From assembly GCA_018818345.1 (NCBI GenBank), contig JAHISI010000045.1:1-9137 (forward strand): 9,137 nucleotides of DNA, read 5' to 3'. The stretch is from Patescibacteria group bacterium. Its GTDB lineage: Bacteria > Patescibacteriota > Dojkabacteria > SC72. Both the position numbers and the translations under genes were made by a program. Positions 1 to 6,064 of this stretch are shown piece after piece (within the stretch, counting starts at the first letter, position 1; each line of letters opens with the position of its first letter). The notes under the pieces are model-generated. The model searched no databases. It was not told the DNA's origin and saw only the letters and a list, made by a program, of their open reading frames with translations.

Positions 1-222
1 AAATTCACAATTTTGTATGTTAATCTGACATATTTTGAATCTGCGACTGAGCAAAAATTCCTACAACCTGTATATGTGATATCTGGAGAAGTAATATTCA
101 GTAACGATACCAAGGGGGAATTTGATTTCTACTACCCAGCTATTGATTATGATAATGTACAAAACAAGATAGAACAGGTAGCTCCAAAGACAGTTGAGAA
201 ATCAGGTTTGTTAGGCGTTTAG
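1..222 (+). CDS. 3' end of an unrecognised protein, partial
   Basis: The reading frame is open from base 1 to a TAG stop at 220-222, giving about 73 residues. It continues upstream of the window: the first possible start (TTG at 13) is internal to an open frame, so it is not taken as a real start. The visible tail holds FLQPVYVISGEV followed by an acidic stretch and FYYPAID. This looks like a beta-rich C-terminal domain ending in a short polar tail (VEKSGLLGV). I do not recognise the family with confidence. The pattern 'LQPVYV-x-G-E ... F-x-x-Y-x-PAI' reminds me of extracytoplasmic domains of membrane-anchored hypothetical proteins, but no signal peptide or membrane anchor can be seen because the N-terminus is missing. 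The gene converges on recJ, and the two stop codons overlap by 4 bp (219-222). Confidence 0.7.
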   Translation, partial: KFTILYVNLTYFESATEQKFLQPVYVISGEVIFSNDTKGEFDFYYPAIDYDNVQNKIEQVAPKTVEKSGLLGV

Positions 223-1919
223 GATATGTGTCTCCTCCATTCTTTTGCTTGGAATTGAATAGTCTCATTTCCATTCCATACATTTACACTTGGATACCCT
301 ATTACATCTATCGAATCATTTTCATTAACCTTTTCAGTATCATCAAAGCAGTTAAACAAGACAATATTTAATAGCTCAACTCCAGTTCCTTTAACCATGA
401 GCTTCATATGGGATTTCTCCTTACCCATGATATATTTTTTTACCACAATTAAATCCTCCAAATATATCAAAGGCTTAGGGTTACCATATCCATATGGTTC
501 TAATGCTTTCATACTGTTAATTAATGCATATGATACATCATCAGCATCTAGGTTCAAATCTATTTTTACATCTCTTGTTAGATTCTCTTCCGTAAGCGTT
601 TCGTTAGCATAATTAGTAATCTCAGTTCTAAATTCTTCAATGGTATCTAATTTAGCGGTAAATCCTGCAGCTAATTCATGCCCACCAAATCTTTCAAGAT
701 ACATTTCGTATTTTTCTAATGTTTTAGTAATATTGAAACCTTTGATACTTCTTGCCGATCCCTTTATTATCCCTTCGTTATTGGTTGCTACCAATACAGG
801 TTTGTAAAATTCCTCCCCCAATTTACCTGCAACCAGTCCAATAATGCCCTCATGCCAGCCATTACCTAAAACAAATATTAGGTTGTCTGTTTCCACAATA
901 TTCATCTTGGCATTCTCCAATATGTCTGATGTCATCTTCTGCCTTGAGAAATTAACGTCATTTAAATCATTCGCTATTTCTTGGCATTGTTTTTCATCTG
1001 TACTTACTAAAAGTTTTACAGCCTCTAATGGAGAACCAATTCTACCTGCAGCATTTATTCTCGGTCCTATGACATACCCCAGATGATATGTATCTATATC
1101 CTTTGGTTCTATACCTGCTCTTAGAGCTAGCATTCTAAATCCTAGTCTAGTACCTTTTTGTAATTGTTTAAGTCCATAAGTAACGAATATCCTGTTAACA
1201 CCAACCAATGGCATCATATCGGTAACCGTAGAGAGTGCAACAAGGTCTAATCCTTTGGTATTTTCATTTACTTCAGTCTCCATTCCTGCTTCGGCCTTAA
1301 TGGCTTGAACAAGTAAAAATGCTACTGTAGTACCACATATCTCTCTATCTGGATATTCCTTCCCAGGATACATCTGATGTACGAGGATGTAATTCAAATC
1401 TGTAGCTATGTCCTCGGGTGGTTGATGATGATCCGTTATGACAAAATCCAATTTCTTTTCTTCAACATATTGGTTGAGAATGATCTTGTCTCTTACTCCA
1501 CAGTCTACGGAGATTAAGAGATCTGCGCCTAAGTCTATGACATCATTTAATGAAGATTCCGTTAAGCCATAGCCTTGGTCAATTCGGCTTGGAATATATG
1601 GAACAACATCTATCTTTGTATCTAAATATTTAGCTAAGTCTCTGTAAAGAAAGTCCCAAAGTACACTTGTGGCACAGATACCATCGGAATCGTAGTCTCC
1701 ATGTATAGCGATTTTCTTACCAGCTTTAACAAATTTAAGGATCTTTTTTGCAGCCTTTTTAGCATTGAAAAGCTTTTCATAGCTTGGAATATTATCCAAT
1801 GAGGGATTTAAAAAGTCTTCCGCATCTTTAATATCCCTTTTTTCAAGAAGATATTTTACTAAATCTTTACTCTTTAATTTTTCTGGTATATTCCAGTTAC
1901 TTTTAGTTTCCAGACTCAT
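219..1919 (-). CDS. recJ: Single-stranded-DNA-specific exonuclease RecJ
   Basis: RecJ degrades single-stranded DNA 5' to 3' in recombination, end resection and repair, using two metal ions in a DHH active site. Counting from the ATG at 1919 (566 aa), the DHH domain carries IHGDYDSDG (about 72-80), SVDCGV (137-142) and ITDHHQ (161-166). It is followed by GPRINAAGRIGSP (285-297). The DHHA1 part has GNGWHEGIIGLVAGKLG (352-368), KGSARSIKGFN (386-396) and FGGHELAAGF (411-420), all hallmark RecJ motifs. The last ~110 residues fit the OB-like DNA-binding domain, so the length is normal for the family. The frame can be extended 6 codons to a TTG at 1937. ATG at 1919 is preferred because it is ATG and has A at -3; neither start has a good ribosome binding site. 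It overlaps the 3' end of recX by 17 nt, suggesting translational coupling as the last gene of the recA-recX-recJ operon. Confidence 0.96.
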   Translation of the reverse strand: MSLETKSNWNIPEKLKSKDLVKYLLEKRDIKDAEDFLNPSLDNIPSYEKLFNAKKAAKKILKFVKAGKKIAIHGDYDSDGICATSVLWDFLYRDLAKYLDTKIDVVPYIPSRIDQGYGLTESSLNDVIDLGADLLISVDCGVRDKIILNQYVEEKKLDFVITDHHQPPEDIATDLNYILVHQMYPGKEYPDREICGTTVAFLLVQAIKAEAGMETEVNENTKGLDLVALSTVTDMMPLVGVNRIFVTYGLKQLQKGTRLGFRMLALRAGIEPKDIDTYHLGYVIGPRINAAGRIGSPLEAVKLLVSTDEKQCQEIANDLNDVNFSRQKMTSDILENAKMNIVETDNLIFVLGNGWHEGIIGLVAGKLGEEFYKPVLVATNNEGIIKGSARSIKGFNITKTLEKYEMYLERFGGHELAAGFTAKLDTIEEFRTEITNYANETLTEENLTRDVKIDLNLDADDVSYALINSMKALEPYGYGNPKPLIYLEDLIVVKKYIMGKEKSHMKLMVKGTGVELLNIVLFNCFDDTEKVNENDSIDVIGYPSVNVWNGNETIQFQAKEWRRHIS

Positions 1920-2556
1920 TGTTAATGAATTGTTCAATTAAATCCCAATTAAATCCTTTTCTTCTTAAAAAATCTATCTTCTTTCTATCATTCTTCGTTA
2001 TTTTTTCTTCTTTATACTTCTTTCTGTATGTCTCCACCAACAAAGAGGCTTCGTCTTCTACTAATAGGTTTACAACTTTTAACGCAATGTCCTTACTAAC
2101 ACCTTTTGAAAGCAATTCCATCCTAAGGATATCCTTTCCTCTTGGCCTATTCTTCATTCTACTAGATACAAAAAGCTCCGCAAATCTTTCATCATCAATA
2201 TATTTGTATTCATGAAGTTTGCTAACCACCTTTTCAATGATCTTTGAAAGAATCTCAGCATCGAGACTTTCAAACCATTTCCCCTTTTTCTTGAAAGAAA
2301 GATCTTTTAAATAAATTCTAACCTGACGTTCAGTCTTAGGAGATCTATCTAGAAACCCCATTGCTCTATCAAAGAATCTACTTTCAAGTTCTGAGAAGAA
2401 GAGATCATCTAATATATCCTGTGTGATTTCTTTGCCAACATATAGGCTGTATTTAACAATTGTATTAACAGAGATTCCACAAAAGAAATTGCTGTCTACA
2501 TACAAGTTGACCCTTGAAGGATCCTTCTTCTGTGACTCTAACAAAGTTACAATCAT
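1903..2556 (-). CDS. recX: Regulatory protein RecX
   Basis: RecX binds RecA filaments and modulates (usually limits) RecA activity in the cytoplasm. This 217-residue protein has the RecX three-helix repeat organisation. An N-terminal beta-rich segment (about 1-45, NLYVDSNFFCGISVN) resembles the extension seen in longer RecX proteins. It is followed by FFDRAMGFLDRSPKTERQVRIYL (61-83) and the signature YIDDERFAELFVSSR (119-133) leading into RPRGKDILRMELLSKGVSKD (137-156). The C-terminal helices end in DFLRRKGFNWDLIEQFI (195-211), a typical RecX terminal repeat. The ATG begins 2 bp after the recA stop codon, so recX is almost certainly cotranscribed and translationally coupled with recA; there is no Shine-Dalgarno. 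Its 3' end overlaps recJ. Identification is supported by both sequence motifs and position next to recA. Confidence 0.93.
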   Translation of the reverse strand: MIVTLLESQKKDPSRVNLYVDSNFFCGISVNTIVKYSLYVGKEITQDILDDLFFSELESRFFDRAMGFLDRSPKTERQVRIYLKDLSFKKKGKWFESLDAEILSKIIEKVVSKLHEYKYIDDERFAELFVSSRMKNRPRGKDILRMELLSKGVSKDIALKVVNLLVEDEASLLVETYRKKYKEEKITKNDRKKIDFLRRKGFNWDLIEQFINNESGN

Positions 2557-2558
2557 AT

Positions 2559-3599
2559 TTACAATTTTGCTTTAGCAATGACTTCTTTAACAATCTTATC
2601 TCTTAATTTTGTATCCTTTTTTAGAACTTCAGCGGCAGCATCCTTACCTTGTGCAAGTTGCTCTGTACCATATTTAAGCCATGCACCAGCCTTATCTATT
2701 ACACCCTTATCTATTGCAGCATCAATAATACTACTCTCTTTATCTATGCCCATTGGATATATCATATTGAAAGAAGCTTCCTTAAATGGAGGAGCTACCT
2801 TATTCTTAACAACCTTTACTGTTCTTGAATGTCCAATTACTTGTCCATCCTTTAGAATCTTTTCCTTCTGTCTAATATCCATTCTGATCGATGCATAGAA
2901 TTTTAGAGCATTACCACCAGTTGTAGTCTCTGGATTTCCAAACATAATACCAATCTTCATTCTCAACTGATTCAAGAAGATTATTGTTGTACCTGTCTTG
3001 CTTGAAATTGCAGTGATCTTTCTTAAAGCTTGAGACATCAATCTCGCTTGTAATCCCATATGACTATCTCCCATATCACCTTCAATTTCTGCTCTTGGGG
3101 TAAGCGCAGCTACTGAGTCAACAACTATGACTCCAAATGCTGCAGATCGAACTAATGTTTCTAAGATTTCCAATGCTTGCTCTCCAAAGTCTGGTTGAGA
3201 TATATACAAGTTATCGATATCTAAACCAATATTTTTTGCATATACTGGATCAAATGCATGCTCAGCATCGATGAATGCAACTGCCTCACCTTTTCTCTGT
3301 GCTTCAGTAAGAATATGAATTGCCAGAGTAGTTTTACCAGAAGATTCAGGACCATATATTTCAACAATTCTTCCTTGTGGGATACCACCACCCAATGCAA
3401 TATCAAGTGATAATGCTCCTGTAGGTATAGTTTCAATTTGAACTCTTTCTTGACTTCCAAGTCTCATGATTGAACCTTTTCCAAACTGCTTTTCAATCTG
3501 AGATACTGCCATTTCTATGGCTTTTTTCTTATCCTCATTAACGGCAGGAGAGGTTGATGGCTTAACTGCAGGTTCCTTAGTTGTAGGTGTGTTAGGCAT
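2559..3599 (-). CDS. recA: Recombinase RecA
   Basis: RecA forms ATP-dependent filaments on single-stranded DNA and drives homology search and strand exchange. The 346-residue product has the N-terminal oligomerisation helix (KKKAIEMAVSQIEKQFGKG, 24-42), Walker A GPESSGKT (83-90), the catalytic Glu in AFIDAEHAFDP (E113), and Walker B VIVVDSVAAL (157-166). The L1 loop region is EIEGDMGDSHMGLQAR (171-186) and L2 is MKIGIMFGNPETTTGGNA (214-231). The cross-interface lysines are in VVKNKVAPPF. There is an extra ~20-residue Pro/Thr/Ser-rich N-terminus with no better internal start, and the protein ends in KEVIAKAKL without the acidic tail of E. coli RecA. Local oddities are QPDF where QPDT is usual (F138) and IYPMGI where LYGEGI is usual. 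It is the first gene of recA-recX-recJ and has its own promoter. Confidence 0.99.
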   Translation of the reverse strand: MPNTPTTKEPAVKPSTSPAVNEDKKKAIEMAVSQIEKQFGKGSIMRLGSQERVQIETIPTGALSLDIALGGGIPQGRIVEIYGPESSGKTTLAIHILTEAQRKGEAVAFIDAEHAFDPVYAKNIGLDIDNLYISQPDFGEQALEILETLVRSAAFGVIVVDSVAALTPRAEIEGDMGDSHMGLQARLMSQALRKITAISSKTGTTIIFLNQLRMKIGIMFGNPETTTGGNALKFYASIRMDIRQKEKILKDGQVIGHSRTVKVVKNKVAPPFKEASFNMIYPMGIDKESSIIDAAIDKGVIDKAGAWLKYGTEQLAQGKDAAAEVLKKDTKLRDKIVKEVIAKAKL

Positions 3600-3615
3600 T
3601 ATAGAGATACTATAA
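3599..3615. repeat. Inverted repeat at the recA start, possible operator
   Basis: Reading the plus strand, 6-bp arms TTATAG and CTATAA flank the 5-bp spacer AGATA, a perfect interrupted palindrome. It lies between the predicted transcription start and the recA ATG, and its left arm includes the last base complementary to the start codon. A repressor bound here, or a small hairpin in the leader, could affect recA expression. It does not match the E. coli (CTGT-N8-ACAG) or Bacillus (GAAC-N4-GTTC) LexA box. In an AT-rich region a 6-bp arm can arise by chance, so the regulatory role is a guess. Confidence 0.3.
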
Positions 3616-3630
3616 AATTAGTGATAATTT

Positions 3631-3659
3631 AGGATAACAAAGTAAAGAATAGTAGTCAA
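3631..3659 (-). promoter_or_regulatory. Predicted sigma70-type promoter of recA-recX-recJ
   Basis: On the minus strand TTGACT (3659-3654, 5 of 6 to the -35 consensus) is followed by a 17-bp spacer and TATCCT (3636-3631, 4 of 6 to the -10 consensus). Transcription would start near 3624, leaving a leader of about 25 nt before the recA ATG at 3599. The optimal spacing and position make it the best promoter candidate for the operon. The upstream gene on the same strand ends 97 bp away, so read-through is also possible. Confidence 0.6.
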
Positions 3660-3696
3660 AGACCCAAAACAAATCCTTAATGAACCGATAATATAT

Positions 3697-4284
3697 TTAT
3701 ATATATTTACCTACTAGAGTAGATAAATTTTTAATCAAAGATTCTCTCAATCTATCATCATCACGAATATATCTTGAAATCTCTATTTGTACCGAAGGAA
3801 TTCTCAGCTTAGTAGCAACATACTCCCCCAAAGTTTCTTGTCCATTATCTAGGAATCTAAATATCCTTATACTAATTCCATTTAACAAACCATGATTTAA
3901 AGCCTCTTCTATCTCATATGCTAATTCTAGTGATTTGCGAAATTTTGTAGGATAGTACAGAGCAATATCATAGCTCTGATTATCCTTGAGGCCATGTATA
4001 TCTATAAATCTCTCTATCTTGTTCTCTGTAACAATCTTTCTAACTGATTGTTTGTATTCATTCTTTCTTTCCTTATGATAATTAGGATCATAACTACATT
4101 CCTCTGAAAGATATATTCCAAAATTCCCAGTTTTTTGAGAAACTTCTTTAACTATAGTCTCTGTATATGGTTCCCCAAACTTATACTTACCCAAAAGAGT
4201 AGGTCTTCTATGAGAACGTGCATGTGGTGCAGAAAGTAATACTGGTACCTTCCCTTCTATTATCTGAAATTGAGCAGTTTCCAT
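3697..4284 (-). CDS. N-formylglutamate amidohydrolase-like putative metallohydrolase
   Basis: A 195-residue soluble protein with no signal peptide. Motifs fit the N-formylglutamate amidohydrolase (FGase) family, which has a zinc-carboxypeptidase-like fold. They are VPVLLSAPHARSHRRP (13-28, with candidate metal ligand H21), the Glu of EPYTETIV (E42), IDIHGL (94-99, candidate ligand H97), and the C-terminal IPSVQIEISRYIRDD (162-176, with E168 and R171 where FGases have their Gln-x-Glu-x-x-Arg). It is shorter than classical FGases (about 260-270 aa), so the true substrate, possibly a formylated or gamma-linked amino acid or peptide, is unknown. No histidine-degradation genes are nearby, which argues against a classical hut role. 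The start is ATG at 4284 with no Shine-Dalgarno. It stands alone upstream of recA on the same strand. Family assignment is moderate; catalytic role is inferred. Confidence 0.65.
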   Translation of the reverse strand: METAQFQIIEGKVPVLLSAPHARSHRRPTLLGKYKFGEPYTETIVKEVSQKTGNFGIYLSEECSYDPNYHKERKNEYKQSVRKIVTENKIERFIDIHGLKDNQSYDIALYYPTKFRKSLELAYEIEEALNHGLLNGISIRIFRFLDNGQETLGEYVATKLRIPSVQIEISRYIRDDDRLRESLIKNLSTLVGKYI

Positions 4285-4381
4285 ATATATAAATTAACAC
4301 ATAATGCATAGTATTTACAATTTGACCATTGGGAAGTGATTATGCAACAATATATCAATATAAATTTTTTATCTATTTAAT
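4285..4381. promoter_or_regulatory. Divergent intergenic spacer, promoters unclear
   Basis: This 97-bp AT-rich spacer separates the FGase-like gene (minus) from the membrane-protein gene (plus) and must hold both starts. For the plus strand, TTGGGA (4329-4334), a 16-bp spacer and TATATC (4351-4356) is a possible weak promoter; TATAAA (4359-4364) is another -10 candidate without a matching -35. No convincing promoter was found for the minus strand. An imperfect direct repeat CAATATAT/CAATATAA (4348-4363) and separated arms TGCATA (4305-4310) and TATGCA (4341-4346) are present but weak. Confidence 0.3.
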
Positions 4382-4981
4382 ATGCGAAAGCTAATAGCTT
4401 CAATAGTTCTCTCCTTCGCATTGTTCTTACCATTGTTTTCAATGGTAGCAACACCTTTATTTGCACAGGAAAGCTCAGTTCAGACCATAGCATACGATTA
4501 TGACTATGACTATGATTACGGCTACGATGATAGTTACTATGATTATTCATACGACCTATCTGATACCGATGTACAAGCTGGTGCTTTAGCAGGTTTAGGC
4601 GTAATGCTTTTTAGTGGTGTAATGCTAGTATTCTCCATAGTCGTTGGACTTGGTTCATACATATATTGTTCATTAGCATTAATGAAGATTGCAAAAAGAA
4701 TGGATCATGAGAATCCATGGTTTGCATGGATCCCTATCTTAAACTTAGTACTTATGTTCCAATTAGGCGAACAGAATCCTGTCCTCTTGCTCTTACTTTT
4801 AATCCCTGGCGTAGGCGCAGTTGTTGTTGGAGTACTAAGCATCATTGCTTTGATGAAGATCTGTGAGAAGAGAGGCTACGACAAAATGTTGGGTCTACTT
4901 TCGTTGATACCTGTTGCAAGTTATGTCCTTCTTGGGATATTAGCTTGGGGTAAAAAGGAACCTGCAGTAGCTGTTAAATAA
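4382..4981 (+). CDS. Exported membrane protein with Tyr-Asp repeat and DUF5684-like domain
   Basis: Residues 1-29 form a signal peptide: MRKL, a hydrophobic core to about 22, and a likely cleavage after TPLFA. The mature N-terminus is extracytoplasmic and contains a Tyr/Asp-rich low-complexity segment (38-58: four YD dipeptides, then YGYDD and SYYDYSYD). A membrane region follows with about four hydrophobic segments (roughly 68-92, 113-127, 133-157 and 169-188). The pattern MKIAKRMDHENPWFAWIPILN, then LLLLIPGVGAV, then ALMKICEKRGYDK, then LSLIPVASYVLLGILAW resembles the DUF5684 family of small membrane proteins with unknown function. The short tail KKEPAVAVK is basic. ATG at 4382 is the only sensible start because the signal peptide begins there; it has A at -3 and no Shine-Dalgarno. 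The DUF1846 gene follows 12 bp downstream, probably in the same transcript. No function can be assigned. Confidence 0.8.
   Translation: MRKLIASIVLSFALFLPLFSMVATPLFAQESSVQTIAYDYDYDYDYGYDDSYYDYSYDLSDTDVQAGALAGLGVMLFSGVMLVFSIVVGLGSYIYCSLALMKIAKRMDHENPWFAWIPILNLVLMFQLGEQNPVLLLLLLIPGVGAVVVGVLSIIALMKICEKRGYDKMLGLLSLIPVASYVLLGILAWGKKEPAVAVK
4493..4555 (+). repeat. Tyr-Asp coding microrepeat inside the membrane protein
   Basis: Alternating TAY GAY codons encode (YD)4-YG-YDD-SYYDYSYD at residues 38-58. The codons vary at the third position, so the repeat is stronger at the protein than at the DNA level. This suggests selection for the peptide rather than recent slippage only. Confidence 0.7.
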
Positions 4982-4993
4982 CGGTTTAAAACA

Positions 4994-6064
4994 ATGAATA
5001 CATATGATGTCCCTGTGTTCAAAAAAACAGGATTTGATAATGCGCTTTACAAGCGATTACAAACAGAAGAGATTTTAAAAAGAGTAAGTAAAATCTCTTC
5101 TGGACATCTGTATCTAGAAATTGGTGGGAAACTTTTCAATGACCCACATGCAGCAAGAGTATTGCCTGGTTTTGATCCAAAAATAAAGATTGATATCTTG
5201 AAATCTTTAAATACTCCTTTCGATATTATCTTCTGCATGAACTATGCCGATATTCTCTCGAACAGACAACTGAATAATCATAAAGAAAACTATATCGATT
5301 CCTCTTTAAATATTTTAAGCGACTTACAGACTACATTTGGAGTTACTCCATACATATGTATTAACAATATTAAGTTTGAAGAAGATAAAAAAGAAGAATT
5401 TATGACTGCGGTAAAATATATTTATTCTAAGAATCCCAATATCTCGTTTAGATATTACATTGAGGGATATCCAGATAATACAGAGATGATTTTAAGCCCT
5501 GAAGGATTCGGTAAGGATAGTGCCGTACCAGTTCAGAATAAATTAGTCATTGTTACTGGGGCGGCATCAAACAGTGGGAAGCTTTCTACTTGTCTAGGAA
5601 TGGTTTACAAAGATTCGGTACTTGGCCTTAAGTCTGATTATGCAAAATATGAGACCTTCCCAATATGGAATCTACCTCTGGAGCATCCTGTAAATCTAGC
5701 GTATGAGGCCGCTACAGCGGATATAGGAGATAGAAATGTCATAGACACATATTACCAACAAGCATATGGAAAACCTGCTGTAAATTACAACAGGGATGTT
5801 CAAGCGTTCAGTGTAGTTAAGAAATTAATGCAAAGTGAATATCAATCTCCAACTGACATGGGTATTAGCAATGCCGGATTCGCAATAACGGATGATGAGG
5901 TAGTATGTATAGCAGCGTTAGAAGAAATAAAAAGACGAAAGGGATGGTACAAAGAGATAGATAACAAACAAATAGCCTGGATTAAGACATGCGAAGAGTT
6001 AGAAACTGATGCAATGAAATATATTAGAGAAAAAGGATATAATCCTAATCTTCAACTGATTTAA
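4994..6064 (+). CDS. DUF1846 (UPF0371) family protein, short form
   Basis: The 356-residue protein matches the DUF1846 family, widely conserved and structurally studied but without a settled function. Diagnostic stretches are HLYLEIGGKLFNDPHAARVLPGFDP (38-62), RYYIEGYPDNTEMILSPEGFGKD (153-175) and a nucleotide-binding-like loop VTGAASNSGKLSTCLG (187-202). These are followed by KSDYAKYETFPIWNLPLEHPVNLAYEAATADIGD (213-246), AVNYNRDVQAF (262-272), YQSPTDMGISNAGFAITDDEVV (283-304) and a final EEIKRR. Family members are, to my knowledge, about 490-500 aa. This one stops about 50 residues after the DDEVV motif and lacks the C-terminal domain. The loop reads GAASNSGK where most members have APGPGSGK. 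No leftover homologous frame lies downstream, because rmuC occupies the opposite strand there and overlaps by 20 bp (6045-6064). The start is 12 bp after the previous gene with A at -3. Confidence 0.88.
   Translation: MNTYDVPVFKKTGFDNALYKRLQTEEILKRVSKISSGHLYLEIGGKLFNDPHAARVLPGFDPKIKIDILKSLNTPFDIIFCMNYADILSNRQLNNHKENYIDSSLNILSDLQTTFGVTPYICINNIKFEEDKKEEFMTAVKYIYSKNPNISFRYYIEGYPDNTEMILSPEGFGKDSAVPVQNKLVIVTGAASNSGKLSTCLGMVYKDSVLGLKSDYAKYETFPIWNLPLEHPVNLAYEAATADIGDRNVIDTYYQQAYGKPAVNYNRDVQAFSVVKKLMQSEYQSPTDMGISNAGFAITDDEVVCIAALEEIKRRKGWYKEIDNKQIAWIKTCEELETDAMKYIREKGYNPNLQLI
6034..6046 (-). terminator. Possible weak terminator at the end of rmuC
   Basis: On the minus strand a small stem-loop, AGGAT-TAT-ATCCT, is followed at once by TTTTCTCT. 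It overlaps the rmuC stop codon (6047-6045). The 5-bp stem is short and AT-containing, so this would be a poor intrinsic terminator and may be chance. Confidence 0.2.

Noticed and set aside
13..222. A complete 69-aa small protein starting at TTG 13
   Set aside because: The frame is open to base 1 without a stop and the first residues look internal, so it is treated as the tail of a longer gene.
3221..3460. Minus-strand 79-codon frame inside recA
   Set aside because: It is an out-of-frame shadow of highly conserved recA coding sequence.
219..3599. The recA-recX-recJ and rmuC genes as a phage-defence island
   Set aside because: All are standard housekeeping recombination genes with full family motifs, and no defence effector or sensor domain accompanies them.
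4305..4346. Widely spaced TGCATA/TATGCA inverted repeat in the divergent spacer
   Set aside because: Six-bp arms 30 bp apart in AT-rich DNA are expected by chance, and ATGCAT is self-palindromic.
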